64,000 nt of DNA from Phoronis australis (taxonomy: Eukaryota > Phoronida > Phoronidae). The stretch is from contig NMRA01000137.1 of NCBI GenBank assembly GCA_002633005.1, positions 372,001 through 436,000 of the forward strand, in the 5' to 3' direction. The notes beneath the pieces are model-generated. The model was not told where the DNA came from, searched no databases, and saw only the letters and a list, made by a program, of their open reading frames with translations. Each line of letters begins with the position of its first letter. The stretch's first letter is position 1. The translations under genes and the position numbers were made by a program. Of this stretch, positions 23,736-36,605 are shown piece after piece.

Positions 23736-26700
23736 TTTTTATAGTGCCACGAAAGTATGCGAGTAGTAAATTTTTGGAAAGGAAATTTGTTGCGCAATGC
23801 TGCTGTAGATTCAAAGACGTCAAGGAAGTGGACAGGAAGTGGTGGAGTGTTTATGAACACCCGCGGTTGCAAAAATACCACAATTAGGCAACAAACTGCA
23901 TTTCTTTTCAAGAACAGTCAAGAAAAATTAAAAGTACGTGCATTTTATGATTGCAACGTTGCCTCGCTATGTTGTTGCAAGTTGTTTTCGGAAATAAAAA
24001 GCCAAATCTGGATTTAACGAGAGGAACGACCTCAATTTGTTTCAGTCGATCACGTCCTCAATTCTGACCGGGTGATTTTCGTCTATAAAAGCATCGTTGG
24101 GAATCAGCTTGTTGGAAACCTTGCGCTGTTGGTGTATAGTCATTGTAGTTCAGCACCATCTGTGGGCATGCTGAAAACACCTTTTACAGCTGATGCCATG
24201 GGCTAATGCAAATGGCCACTGATCACTTTTGAGATCATTTAACATTAGTTTACATACATTTCACGTGAAATCCAATGTAACTTGAATTACCGACTAGACG
24301 TCTCGCAAATTTGATAATATTTCGATATCACATGAGCTATGGTCTTTGCTATTCGCTCTTACATTTACATGTACTACATGCATGTGTACGACCACTAAAG
24401 TACCAAAAACTATTTTCCCAGAAAAGTCGGTGCAAAAATGTGATTTATGGCATGTCCTGCCAACTGAGGAGACAAATACAAGGCTTGGCGAAACTCCTTG
24501 TAACAGAGGCCAGCTGTACAGAATCACGTTTGTTTTACATTATTTGTTCCGTGTACCCCAGTGTTAACAAACACCAAAAGTCATAACACTTTTGAAATCA
24601 GACATGAGTATGACGTGATACAAAGTAAGTTCATGTGTGATTGCCGCAGATTTTGCTGTACTCAATGATACAAACTGAGGGCTACTGTCCGGAGTTTCCA
24701 TGAATACGCCTCCGCAAAATGCGTACGATAACCGTTAAACTTTCTTTTTGCGTTTTCATGTGGTTGTCGATTGCGTTGTGGAATATTTTGACAGCATTTT
24801 GAAGCAAACAAATGTACCCATGGACAAGAGTACTTTTCAGAAAACGGGCGCCTATTTTGGAAACTACATTTACAATTCCAACAAAAATCAAAATCTGTCT
24901 TTGTTAGATACATGTAACTTAATTGTACCCATTTTCAAAAAATTCCTGGATATTTTTTTGGCTCGAACCGACCCCACATTTCCGTGATTTTTCATTGATA
25001 CACAAATAAATGGTAACACGTTAAATGCAATTTTTATCCTAGAAAGCGAACCATTATGTCCAGGGTTTTAATTATAAAACAATGACTTACTTAACTAAAA
25101 CATCCTGTTGACCGAAAACACATTGAAATCGTTATGGACCAGTTACGATCGGTTACACATGCAAGTTCCGCGTGAGTAATACAAGCATACGGGTATTTGT
25201 AGTAGTCAAACTATTATGGCTGCCTAACTAATGTGATTGATTGATTAGGTTGGAATGTTGAATTGCGTGACTGAATTAATAAAATATGGAATACAATTCA
25301 GTGTTTCCGTTCCGCAAGCGAAGTGCAAGCTAATGTCCGTTACGGAACGCAGCCCAGGTAAGTAGTCTACGCATTAATACCTTCACAATTGAAGAACAAT
25401 TTGCTTGTTACTTGCGTAGTGCATTAATACTACAAATAAAATGCATTTTATATAAAAGTTGTTACGGTTTTCGAATATGTAAAAGCATAAAATTAGTAAA
25501 GGAAATCATGCCCGTTTCAAACCTGCCTTTAACTTGTCATGGTTGAGACACCGTCCAGTTGTCGGACAGGGTCCCTGAAGGAACGAAGTAGGTCTACAAT
25601 ACTCTACGTTAAAGTTACGATAAGCGTCCTCGGTGATCACAAGGTATTTAATGGGCAGAAACTGAGTGGTCTGACACACCGTTCAGCGCACACAAATATT
25701 GGCTTGAGCGAAGAAACTATCGAATCACGTTGAAACTGCTAATGGACTAAATGACTTGACTCGTGTCTGGGTAGACCATATTTGAGAGCTAACCAGTGTG
25801 AATACTAGCGTTTTTCGGTGGCTGTCGATCAGACATTTCATATTTTGTGACTGGAATCTCGAAATAAAAAACGACGCCAGAAGTTTTACCGTCTCAGTCG
25901 TTGTCAATTTGCGACTGGTCTCTGGTAACAAGTGAGCGCTGCGAAAAAAATGTAAAGGAAGTGTACCGTAAAATCCAGATTCGTGTCCCCTCCTACGGTT
26001 AACGATCAGCCCACATCCTAACTGACGCTGAAACTGTCAGAGCCATCTTTAGGCAGCGATGGTTTAGCCACACCAGTGAATTACATTATCACAGTCGCCC
26101 ACGAGTTGTTACAGATGTTGTATAATAAAATGTCTAGGGCGACGCAACATAGGGGGCTGGGCGGGCTATAGCCCCCTTTTTTCAGTGCTGCTTTGGCCAT
26201 GAATGTGCGGGCTTTTGAATACTTGTAGACACGCCACCTGTCGGCAGCAGCAATTTGTTGTCCTTGGTGCACTCTGCGTGAGACAACTGCGGCTCCTGGA
26301 ACTGATTGGGCTTTTACAATTAATGCTTGGTATGGAAATGTTTCGCGAAAACTTGCGTGAAACTAGTAAACTGGTTTTGAATAGACCCCGGTTTTACACG
26401 ACAGTAAAGTCACGAGGGTGGGCCAGACGTTTAAGTAAACATAAGCATTTGTTATCCACGCCGTCTAATTGCTGAAAAAAATACTCGGATAGTACTAAAT
26501 TACCACTATAGAACGACGACATTCCAAGGAAACGTTTCAGTTTAAGTTCGACGTTTTAGGAGACTATCGTTTTAAAAGCGCAATAAAAGCATGGTTTCTG
26601 ATTAATTTATTTTTGGTTTCTATCACTTACTATTTTAAAATCCACCTCACTTTTCTCTTTACTCAGATTCGAAAATTTTTGTAGACTTGAAAAGAACTGA

Positions 26701-27614
26701 CGTGTCGTTACTTTTTTTCCGACCAGAATCACGGCGTTTTTTTGTCACGGCGGATTAGTTTCTGTATCCAAGACAGCATGGCCGTCACTCGATTTAATTA
26801 ACCTGACTTTCAATTCAAACAAAGGATAAGCCCGAGTAGACATTGTTTTGAAAAAGCAAACAAGCTTTTGCTGGAATTTGAATTTACTTATCTGAAATGA
26901 CATTTTGTTTATGCGTCTCCCAGTAACACCACGTGACCTTACAACAATCAAAATACATGGGCTTGGGAGATTAAGCGTTTAGCCCGACTTAGACAATATG
27001 GTACATGTGTTAAGCTCTTCCATAATAACTCCGTGGGGTTACTACATATAGGCACTAAACTCCGAGGTGCCGGTTGGAAACTTTACATACCGGAAGTACA
27101 GCGCTCCCTGTGTCAGCTATTCTAAAGACAAACCAGGAATCAGAAAAGAACTGTGATTATCTAATCCCATACCAAGTGATCTTTATAAACTTCGAGGCTA
27201 GGCGTAATATCAGAAAAGGTAAGAACCTACTTCCACTTCCTGTTAACAATAAAGAGTTTACCGTTACGCTTCGCTCTAAACTTCGAAAAGGATTCCTTTC
27301 TTCCACCACATCAAACCTTTCTTCAAAATCCACTGATCAAACAGTTTTAACTATGCATTTCGGAGCCATTCATTTTCGTACAAGCCCAATAAAATCCGCA
27401 TGTTAGACAGCATCATTTTAAATCCCCTTGAAAACCAACTATTACAGTAAATGCATATAGTTTCTTTTGAATATAGTTGACCAGAACACTCGGTTTTGTG
27501 AACCCTATTACGCATTGGCAGGCTCTTTTGTTACTACTGCCATCTTGGAGTTAGTAGCTTTGACCGGGCCTTGAAAACATCAACATGTGCTATGTTTTTG
27601 GATTTCATTATGAA
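23736..27614. other. Intergenic, with one C/G-rich repeat scrap
   Basis: Many overlapping frames on both strands at 23.6-25.0 kb, none recognised. At 26140-26180 the minus strand reads AAGGGGGCTATAGCCCGCCC, resembling part of a common GC-rich invertebrate MITE, but I could not fix its ends. The 110-aa plus frame at 27074-27406 is unrecognised. Confidence 0.35.
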
Positions 27615-29302
27615 CAGCCCGGGCCCGTGGCCAGGGGGTTCGGGTGGTTCGATCGAACTTCATACGAGCAACAAAATTAATGGAAAAGATTTCCTAGGTT
27701 ACATTCCAAAGGCTCACGACTCCGAAGGTCCATTGCTCCGAAGGTCTGCTGCTCCGAAAATTCACTACTTCGAATTTCCAGAATTCCGAATGCAAGACCT
27801 TTCCAAACACGGTAACTCTATTCAAGAGGCTATTAAAATACCAGCCTTTACATGCTTGCACCTCACTGTAATATATTACTATACTACATTATACACCGTA
27901 ACACTCTTCAGCGTGTCCTATATGCGTGTTCCAGTGCGCCCTAGGATCAAGTCAATGTCTATACTCTTACTGCCATGATTTTCCCTTATATTCAGCTTCG
28001 AGACTAGCGTCAATCTGTATTTCGCGCCGCGTTTACAAAATGGCAGCCTCAAATGAAAGTACCGCCCGCCATCTCGGAACTCTCAGGTCTCACGACTTCA
28101 CACTTGTTCTGGTTGCTCAAAGAAAAGGCCTTATGGGCTTGTTGAAGACTGTTACGGTGTATAACGTTTTGTTGTAATGTATTACAATGACTTACAAGCA
28201 TGTAACGCTTGCATGATAATAGACTCTTGAATGGAGTTACGGTATTGGGAACGGGTGGCAGGACCCCAATAGTTCATTGCTCTGATTGTCTACTCATCAC
28301 TCATTCTCAAGAAGGTACAACATCTGGGACACGGGTCAGGGCTGCTGCGACCAACGGCGCTTTTAAATTTAAGATAAATGAATGTGACTGTGATTTCCTG
28401 ACTTCGTGAAGACTGGTAGAGACAGGGTGGCCATTTTGTTTCGACCCGGCCTTGGCCGTGGTTCCTTGGGTGAGGTTGAGGCGCAGCGGCCTAAACTTTT
28501 CAGTCTCGCTGTGATGCGATCGTGACATGGGTTTGACGAATGTATCGTGGTCGACAATTCATTGATATTTCTAATCCATATTCTTTTAAAAGTGCAAGTA
28601 CGTACAGTAAGTACTCATTTTTCCATATCAACACATGCGGGATATTTTGCATGCGCATGAAATCCAAGCAAAGTGTTTTAGTATCCGGGCGCTGTTTTCG
28701 GTAAGTAATCCACTCAGTGCATATAATAACCGAAGTATCGTTTATTTTTGCACGTAAAAGTATAAAAATTAAACCTCAGTCTAAATATTTACGGAGTAGT
28801 GAACCTTCGGAATAGTGAGCCTTCGGAGTATTGAACCGTAAAAATAGTGGGCTGTTCCCTTTTCCAGCGATGTAAGCATCTTAAGTAACATGCAAAAATA
28901 CCACCAGATAATTATTTCATCAAGTCATTCGCCGACTAAACTTCATATTTCCGTCCGAGAATGTAATGAGGTGTAATCATTCATTTAAGCATGCCTGGTC
29001 TGAAATTTTGGCAGGATGTAATGCGTGAACGTTCTCTTTCTGGACCACATGGCGTCGGAAGTTGAGTAGTTCTTTGTGAGCAACCGTCACAGCATCCTCA
29101 TTTCATTTTTTACGAATTCCATCTTTTCTAAGGAACATAGAGCAGAGAGTCAGCGATGTGTATACAGATTTCTCTTCCCCGTGATTAAGCTTCGTCAAGG
29201 GTCTTACCGAAAACTCTACAATGTCGACGTTTGCAAAATATCAAAGGTCCACCGTTCTAGAAATTCGAACTATCCACCTCTCTCAATGCTGGCTACGGGC
29301 TT
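27615..29302 (+). repeat. Composite repeat, long copy, with mirrored ACTCCGAAGG arrays
   Basis: It begins near GGGCCCGTGGCCAGGGGGTT. A run of about 17-bp units (CTCCGAAGGTCCATTG, CTCCGAAGGTCTGCTG, CTCCGAAAATTCACTA, about 27718-27780) faces an inverted run of the same motif (GGAGTAGTGAACCTTC, GGAATAGTGAGCCTTC, GGAGTATTGAACCG, 28793-28842). From 28478 on it is the same family as 7240-7811. Open frames across it (27571-27978, 27926-28177, 28209-28409) contain repeat sequence and no recognisable domain. Confidence 0.55.
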
Positions 29303-29703
29303 GCAGCAGATTCCCAATAATAGGCTTCCAATCAAATTTGACTGAAATTGAGGCTGCGACCTCATCATCTACTTCGTTCCTAAAATTATCCGGTGTTGTG
29401 GTGTTAATGAAAGCCAACTTAAAATCTGAGAGTGTGTGAGGAAAAGAGGTGACGAGCCCACGCACATTGGAGGATTAGCTTAGATCTAAAATGAGGCAAA
29501 CGCTGGATTAGAGTGTGCTGCCATTTTCAGAAATCTATAAGTCACTCGGCCAGAGAGCCGATATGATTTGCGTTCCTCTTCCGTCTTCAAATAGTAGCTT
29601 GGCAAACGCGTTTACTTCTGACTGTTTGTTTTTATTCATAATATTTCCCGACTCTGGTTAATTAATTCGATTGAATCCTTCGACGAGTCTCGAACACTTC
29701 CAA

Positions 29704-30117
29704 CAGCCTCGTTCCCGAGCCTCAAGATGGCGCTGATCGGTTTAGTCATTTGAGGCTTGGTTGTGGGAATTAACCTCTGCGCAAGGATTGGCCGCTGCCC
29801 TGATGTTATTAAATAAAAGGCAGATTTTAATTATTTTCACAGCCGTTGTTGATGCCACTCATAAAGCAGAAAGCATTGTTTTCGTTATCGTTCTTTTTAT
29901 ACGTCATTTCTGCAATAATTTATACCTAAATTGCTGCAATATATCGTAAGTTTTCATTTTTATGTTATAGTGCAGAAAATTTCAAAGTTATATTTCTCAT
30001 GATATTCCGGCCATTTCTGTAAAGATGTTTCAGAATTCTGTCACATTTCATTTCCCATAACCAAGCCTCAAATGGCTAACCCGATCACCGTCATCTTGAG
30101 GCTTGGGGACGAGGCTG
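29704..30117. mobile_element. 414-bp MITE with about 65-bp terminal inverted repeats
   Basis: The left arm CAGCCTCGTTCCCGAGCCTC (on through AAGATGGCGCTGATCGG and ATTTGAGGCTTGGTTGTGGG) is matched in reverse by the right arm ending CTTGAGGCTTGGGGACGAGGCTG, with about ten mismatches. CAG...CTG ends suggest a hAT-like origin. I could not see a clear target duplication. The interior is AT-rich and non-coding. Confidence 0.72.
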
Positions 30118-33100
30118 CAGTTTCAAATGATTTAGATCTGTCTGCAGCATTGTTATAATGAATTCGCTTTCCTAAATCGCCAAACCCGCCTTGAAAGCAC
30201 GACAACTTGCAAATTACAAACTCCTACTTGTGTTTCTTGGAGGTAACTGTTACCGGAGTAGTGCCGTTGAACATGCTGCCAGATCTCTAAGTTACGTGAT
30301 ACGGGCAAAGTGGGCTTGCCAGTAAGACAATACGTGTATCAGAAGATTGCGTGGCTCAACATCCGCGGGAATTGATAGTCACAGACCTCGCAGATTTTAT
30401 GAAAATAGAAGCAAACGAAAAACAATTTCTGCAAGAAAATCGAGGTATATCTGGTGACTGCTGAAGTTTTGTCAGGGATAAAATTCGTGTAATTCTGCAC
30501 AACTTCGCGTATTTTATTCATGCTTCGTTGGTGGCGATTGTGTCGCTTGAATATGGGTGTTTACAAGTGCTTTTAAGAAGGCTAAATAATAGATTAAAAC
30601 TTTCTTAAGATTAACTCGTACCAAATGCAGGGTGAAGTTTCCCCTCGACGACAGTTTCCGTCTGCACAATCTCGACGTTGATTGCTTTTCTTTAATTTCC
30701 TCATTGTATTTTAATCAATTAAACAAGATTTATTGTCTCGTTAACTTACGATAACAAAGATTGACCATTGTTGTTGATCCACCTGAACGGAAATTTAAAT
30801 CATGTCCCATTGAATGTACCACATAGTTAGACAGCTTAACAAGATTTAACATTCACTCTAATGGTTTTTGTCTCCAGAGTTCAGCTAACTGCCGTTGCAT
30901 AATTTATGTTCAAGTTGCTGAATTTCAACGACATTTATTCAAAACTAATGGATGTAACCGGGCATGCACGAATCACTACCCTATTTCGCGAACAGGCAAA
31001 CTCAGGTAAGTGACGTGCTGGCGGTTGCAGTGGCTATTTCACCAAGCCCATAACTGCAAAGAGAGGCTTGTTTCTCTTCCACAGTTGTCTCACCAGGCCA
31101 GGTTCGCGACATCTTGGCAACAATTAGTCGTATTAAATCGTATTTCAAAATTTGAAAATTTCAGAGCTCAGAAAGCTGACGCTGCGTGATCTGTTTTGAA
31201 ACAAAAACATGAGAACCAATGATTTCGATCAGTTGCACAGAGTACATGTGTCGTCTGTATTAATTTATGCACACAAATTGTCATTGCATGTTTGAACATT
31301 ATCGCAGTCATTTTATTGCTGCTGGATCTTTATACATTGATTGCCCTTTGATCTGATACGTGCGACGTTGCTATTCTGACATCTACGCCTCTTCGTCTAC
31401 GTTTTGTCAGTTGTCACAATGGCATTTCCAAGATGGCCGCTGCGGATGTTCTAAAATCACTAAAACAGCTAGAACTGCTTCAATAATCCTGATAATTTGA
31501 CAAGAATTCAAGGTGCTGGTAAAAATAAAGGATTGAATATCCAGTATGTTCCAATGACCCTTGAATGTTATAGATAGGTCACTGTTCTGCATCTCATCTA
31601 TAATGTATTGAGCCAAGCGAAAGCTGTGTCTAATGACATACAAATATTGGTTGAAACTCAATCCCTGAAAATAATTTTCCCACCAGGTGTCAGGAGCTCT
31701 CTCCAATACTGCTGAATTGTGACATTTTTGTAAATTCTGTATTAATAACTTTTGTTGTCTAAAGGTAACGGGGTTTTCTGTAATATGTACATTTGTGGCA
31801 AATTTCCGCTTCTATACTTTTGAAAATGTCCTAGCTTCATTTTATGTGAAAGTTTATATTAGAATGTCGATTACATGCTCGCATGTGAGTTATCATTGTC
31901 TTCAAGATACCGTAAGACTTGATTTATCGGGTTGATACACACGTCACAGGTGTACATGTAGGCCCACGTTTCCTGTACCTGCTCGCAGGCGTGCCGGTGA
32001 AACTGACACAGAATAGTGTCGCGTGCAGCGTTCATGGCAGTTACGATGGGATCTGCAAGGAGCTATCTGCGTAACAAGCGATGGAACGTGCCATAGTCTT
32101 GGCTTTCTCGTTCCTTTTGACCCGTTTATTCTCTCACATAGTTTGTTCCCAGACAAGTTTATGTCTTCGCTCGATCACCATGAGATGCCACGTACGATAG
32201 TTCTTAATGCAGACTTTGATGACAAGGGGGAAATGCAATCAAATTTGTGTGTTTTTAACGTAGCTGAATTATTTTTCATGTCTGAGATTACGGGACCTGG
32301 CATTGTTCCTCGTGAGTCAAGCTGCTGATACAAGGATTCCCACTTATGAGAATTGAAAATGAATTTTTGCTTATGTCATTTTAATAAGAATATGTCAATA
32401 ATAAGCTGTTTTATGAGATCACTCAAGGGCCTCCGTTTTTGGCCACCTTTGGAGGGGTTGGCCTACATTATTATAAAGGACATAACATGATGGTCGTTAT
32501 TTTGAAAACAATCTTTTCTGAGGGAAACAATCCTCCGGTAGGTGTCGCCTCGTCCCTAGCAGAATAAACATTGCCTATCCCAGCACGGGTGATTTGTCGT
32601 CAACTCTGACCCTCTCGGGTATGTAAGCCATCGAAGTCAGCGTCTGGTCCACGTTCATCTAAAAGTTCATGTTTATTTGCACACCACGTCAACATTAATT
32701 TGCTAAGGCATAACAAACTCGGACTGCACCATGAAATATTCATTGTGTTCTCTTCTCGTTAAGCTTAAATTATGTCTAGTTAAGTCAAGAATAGCATATT
32801 TTTGCAACAGACGAGTCCAGTTTTTTAAAATAAACGTCGCTTTAATTCCTTAATCACAAGCAGATTTCCAGAAGACCCAGAAAAAGCTTACGATAGTGGT
32901 GGACGTAATATCGCACTGAGGCTTCACCCACGGAGTCTCGACAAGGCCATTAGATGGCGTTGTGCAACCAGCTCATTTGGGCCCTACCCGTTCATTGGGT
33001 CTCGAATTGCAATTAATTTATTCCGTGTACATCGCTATCGATACGTCCTCTGGCTATAGCGTGTTGTTACATCATATTTTTAGAGTGTACGCATTCAGAT

Positions 33101-35246
33101 TTTGATGGAAAAGGGTTTTGTGTGAAAATTGAGTTAAAATTTAAGTGACCTTGTGACAGCTTGACAAATGATTTTTCTTATTGGACATTTGTTTTTGCTT
33201 TTAAGCGTGTTGACGTGTTGAAAGGAAGAAGACGAGTGCACATGTCAGTGTCGATGTATAGACTTCAATAAATGTGAACAGATCCTGTTTTCGCAAACAC
33301 GCTTTGTAGTGGAAATAGTAAGCCATAACGTAATAGCAATTTCCGTGTGTACTTTTGATGGACATCCCTACTAAAAACTAATACGAAATTGTTGGTGATT
33401 TGCAGCGTAGAAACAAATGGTGTCATTGCATGACGGACTTAAATCAATCAAGTACCTTGGGTGGTGCAAGAAGCTGTGGCTGACAGTGGACACGTCAGTT
33501 TGCTTTAAATAGACACTATGGGCGACCGACAATCGACTGTGTATTTGAGACCAGCACCCAGGCAGCTTCGAAATCGCGACCTTAGGGCTCGTAGTCCAAC
33601 GTTTTCAGGTGTTAATAGAGGTCACTGGAGACCAATTTCGGCAAACGACGAGTTCAAGTAAAGTAAAAACGTAACGGACTTTGTTGTTTCATAGCTGTGT
33701 GCAAAGTTATATGAACAAGAAGTATCCCTTGTACAAAGATACCGGAATGAATCTGTCGCACGTCCTAAAACCGATTGTGAGCAGCAGAACCATCGGCTCT
33801 GCTTACATTTAAAAATGTTGTTTGTAAATGAGACTTACTTGTCACCATTCAAATACTTTTGCCAAACTATGTGACAGTGTTTGAGCTAAAATACCGCAAA
33901 AACTAATCGGTGGCCTCATAATTGTTCTGTTATTTCATAGCGAAAACTATGGTCATTAAACTAAAACATGAGAATTCGGTAATCCGGCAAATATAATTAA
34001 AGCCGTTACAACATAAAACTGACATCGTGTAACAGAATTAGTCCGTTTTCTACAGGTTCTCAATCATTGATTTGATTAGATCATTTGACATTTTGATAGC
34101 TTCTCATGAAAAAATGGAACAATGCAAAAACATTTCCAAATAACGGTTTGGAGAAGCGCGCATATTGCGTAGTATCTATCTGAGATGTGAAGTTGGTCAA
34201 ACTTGACTGACATCTTTCTAGGGTCTTACAGAAACTTAATTCTAAATTTAAAGTTATATTGAACGCTAGTCAGTTAACTCAACTGTTAATTTTGGACATC
34301 CCGTTTCACAGAATGGCTGTGCCTCTAATGGTTTCAGGTAATTGGGGATGTTCTGAGCAAGTGAACAGTTCTTGTTGTATGCGGTTGTACTGCGGTTGGA
34401 ATGGAAGGCATGGGTATATTCAATTAATAAACTTTAAACTTAGCCTCTTTTGACCAATATTTATAAATTTAGTATTATTGCATCTCACATTCATGAATAC
34501 AAGTTCTCAAACAAAAGGTAAACCCACCATAAAAACTCAGCTTGTTTCGCAGGAATGTCTGTGTGTCGATACATCACGTGCAAAGCGATTACAACTAGCT
34601 ATTACACGAGTGACGTTTTGTTTGCAACCTGACCAAAGAATTGTGTAAGAAAAGAAAATGTATTAGTTCTCAACAACGTTGATTCACATGTAATTGATAT
34701 TACTCTCACTTCTCATGTTTGAAATGCCTACCTATCTACCGACCCAGCTCAAAGATCAGGCTTATTAGAGTGATCGCCTAACCGATTTTCATTCTAAGTT
34801 AACTAGCGTCAGAGACATGAGCATAACGGCTTTGATATTTTATAACTGTTACGAGATTGGCTTTTCGCCCTCGTACGTCACAACGTTTTAATGAAAGGTC
34901 ACAATACCACAATTACTCACGTTTTTGTATGTATTATTGGCTCTTTCGACGAAAATAGTAAGTTTTGATTTAGAAGCTTACAGTAGCAACACGTAACTAG
35001 CTTATATTAGACTCGTTTTCTGGAAATGGTATAAACATAGATATGAATTTATAGGCTGTTTGTTACTGCTTTTAAAGGTCATCTTTCCTTTGCATTCACT
35101 ACATTGAATGAGTTTCGTCAATCGAGAGATATCTTTAAAATGTTTAATTTTCTTAATTTTCAGTCCTGTTTGTGTGTGTGCCTATTATTTCTTTTTAAAT
35201 AACGGGCGGGGTTACCGCAGATACCTCATTATACGCGGCGGCAGTT
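30118..35246. other. Intergenic, nothing identified apart from one orphan frame
   Basis: Five kilobases with few frames over 60 codons (31407-31706 minus, 31944-32156 minus, 34259-34453, 35108-35302) and no domain. No long inverted repeats were noticed. Confidence 0.35.
32023..32328 (+). CDS. Unrecognised 101-aa open frame
   Basis: The frame begins MQRSWQLRWDLQGAICVTSD and ends at 32328. The middle (SSLDHHEMPRTIVLNADFDD) has ordinary protein-like composition, but no family is recognised and the ends do not show clear splice signals. It could be an exon of an unseen gene. Confidence 0.15.
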   Translation: MQRSWQLRWDLQGAICVTSDGTCHSLGFLVPFDPFILSHSLFPDKFMSSLDHHEMPRTIVLNADFDDKGEMQSNLCVFNVAELFFMSEITGPGIVPRESSC

Positions 35247-35720
35247 CAGTGAGTACCCATAATGCACGAGTCAGCTGTCACTCATTACGGCGGCCATTTT
35301 AGGTGGCGGTGCACCACCAAAACCAAAAATCAAACTGAACAGTTCATATTAAATTCAGTTAAGTTTGAAAATGCTTGTAGTTGTAAGGAATGAACATTGT
35401 TTAATGGCCGTTTGGACTGAACTAATGGGTGTTAAAATCCGTTTTTTGAAGTTTTTAACTACACTGAAGCAAAAAGAGTATTGTTAAAGACACATGGAAC
35501 GCGAAATCTCGTCAAAAATATTTTTCTTACAAAAGTACCATCTCGCAACGTCTAGTACAGAGTAATTCACTTTCCCCTGTGAGGAAATTTCCAGAGGAAA
35601 AAATCACAAAAATCACGAGTTTTGAAATACGCGAAGGAAAACTCTGTGGCTACCACAGAGTTTCTGATCTCCCTCCCACTTAAGATAAATGCGCGCATGC
35701 GCTCACACACAGTCAGTTTC
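35247..35720 (+). repeat. Dispersed repeat with hairpin and NRF1-like palindrome, next to the Kolobok insertion
   Basis: CATAATGCACGAGTCAGCTG and GGCGGCCATTTTAGGTGG match 16.8 kb. Further on is a perfect 11-bp stem with a 3-base loop (AAACTCTGTGG / CCACAGAGTTT, 35638-35662) and GCGCATGCGC at 35693-35702, an exact NRF1-type site. The extent beyond 35545 is uncertain because the other copy ends earlier. Confidence 0.45.
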
Positions 35721-35902
35721 TTGGGGTTTATCGTGTTCTAAGCCACTTTAAGCTGAGCTAGGAAACAGTTAAATGAGTTTAAAGGCGAAGGCAACCTTTT
35801 TCCATGTCATTTTGAGCTAAAATAAGGTTGGTTGGTTATCCTAGACATATTTTTCACTTAATTACAGCTTTTCGTAATTTTATTAATTACTCGTCCGCTT
35901 TT

Positions 35903-35914
35903 CCGGAAGTGACG
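35903..35914 (+). promoter_or_regulatory. ETS/CRE-like composite motif in the left terminal repeat
   Basis: CCGGAAGTGACG combines an ETS core (CCGGAAGT) with a CRE-like TGACG half site. It lies about 200 bp upstream of the P2X7-like start codon and is repeated in mirror image in the right terminal repeat. Promoter function is inferred from motif content and position. Confidence 0.45.
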
Positions 35915-36116
35915 TTTTAGGAGGCAAGCGCTTCCCGCCACTTGGTTTTGCGTTGAGCTTACTGTGCGAATCTGTTCTATTCTACTTTTGTTTTGTGCTA
36001 TTTTTCACCAATTGTCGCCACCACTTTCCATCGGCGAGTATTCTGCGGCAAGATAGGTTAGTAGAGAACTCAACTGCGTTGGATTTAGGGATTGTTTAGT
36101 GTGTTGTAAGCTGAAA

Positions 36117-36428
36117 ATGGCTGGAGTCGGTGACCCGTATCACAGTGACAGTAGTGTGAGTGACGGAGACCTTGTTCACAGCAGTGGTGACGAGGAATTT
36201 TTTCACGGACATTCAGTGGGTGGGTACATGTTTGAGCCCGAGTACAACGAGGCAGAGTACACACAGGCACAGGCAGCTGTTGAGAGAAACGAGGCGGCTA
36301 CTGAAGACAGACGTGGTGACACATCTTGGTGCAAATGCACTGTGTGCGTTGTTATGCCTACCTCAATTGAATGCTTGTGCTGTTCCGAGTTCCACATCAA
36401 TTATCTTTTTGGTCTCTTCCTCCATTAG
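36117..36428 (+). CDS. Kolobok accessory protein with P2X7-ballast-like zinc motif, C-terminally truncated
   Basis: The start is taken at 36117 (MAGVGDPYHSDSS); an in-frame ATG also exists at 36099. Residues 1-70 are acidic and Ser-rich. They are followed by W71-C72-x-C74-x2-C77-x2-M-P81-x4-C86-x-C88-C89. This is the cysteine signature of the cytosolic zinc-binding ballast domain of the P2X7 receptor, also seen in stand-alone invertebrate and fish proteins. Real homology ends at about codon 91 (CLCCSE). The remaining residues to the stop at 36428 read through a deletion junction into antisense transposase. The gene faces the THAP gene, and each would start from its own terminal repeat. Its role in transposition is unknown; DNA or zinc binding is inference. 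Confidence 0.75.
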   Translation: MAGVGDPYHSDSSVSDGDLVHSSGDEEFFHGHSVGGYMFEPEYNEAEYTQAQAAVERNEAATEDRRGDTSWCKCTVCVVMPTSIECLCCSEFHINYLFGLFLH

Positions 36429-36605
36429 AGTGTATGTGGTATACTTGGCGGACCGCCCTGGTGAGTCAGACAAGTTCTCCTTCTCCATGAATTCCGCCAC
36501 CAACTCGAGATGTTGTGACATGTATGCGTCATTGACAACTGGTATTAAATAGGAATTCTGAATGTTGTTGAATGTTGTTTTCGAAAAAAAACTTGACTTT
36601 TCCAA
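36388..36605 (-). pseudogene. Frameshifted continuation of the Kolobok transposase up to the first catalytic motif
   Basis: In the frame next to the 309-aa THAP protein the sequence continues as FFSKTTFNNIQNSYLIPVVN and reaches a DSPG...AKYTTYTLM block (Asp codon at about 36465-36467). In related transposases this block holds the first catalytic aspartate. Homology stops after KIIDVEL at about 36388, where the sequence becomes the antisense of the convergent gene. The remaining catalytic residues are therefore deleted. A single-base slip in the A8 tract at 36584-36591 explains the change of frame. Confidence 0.75.
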
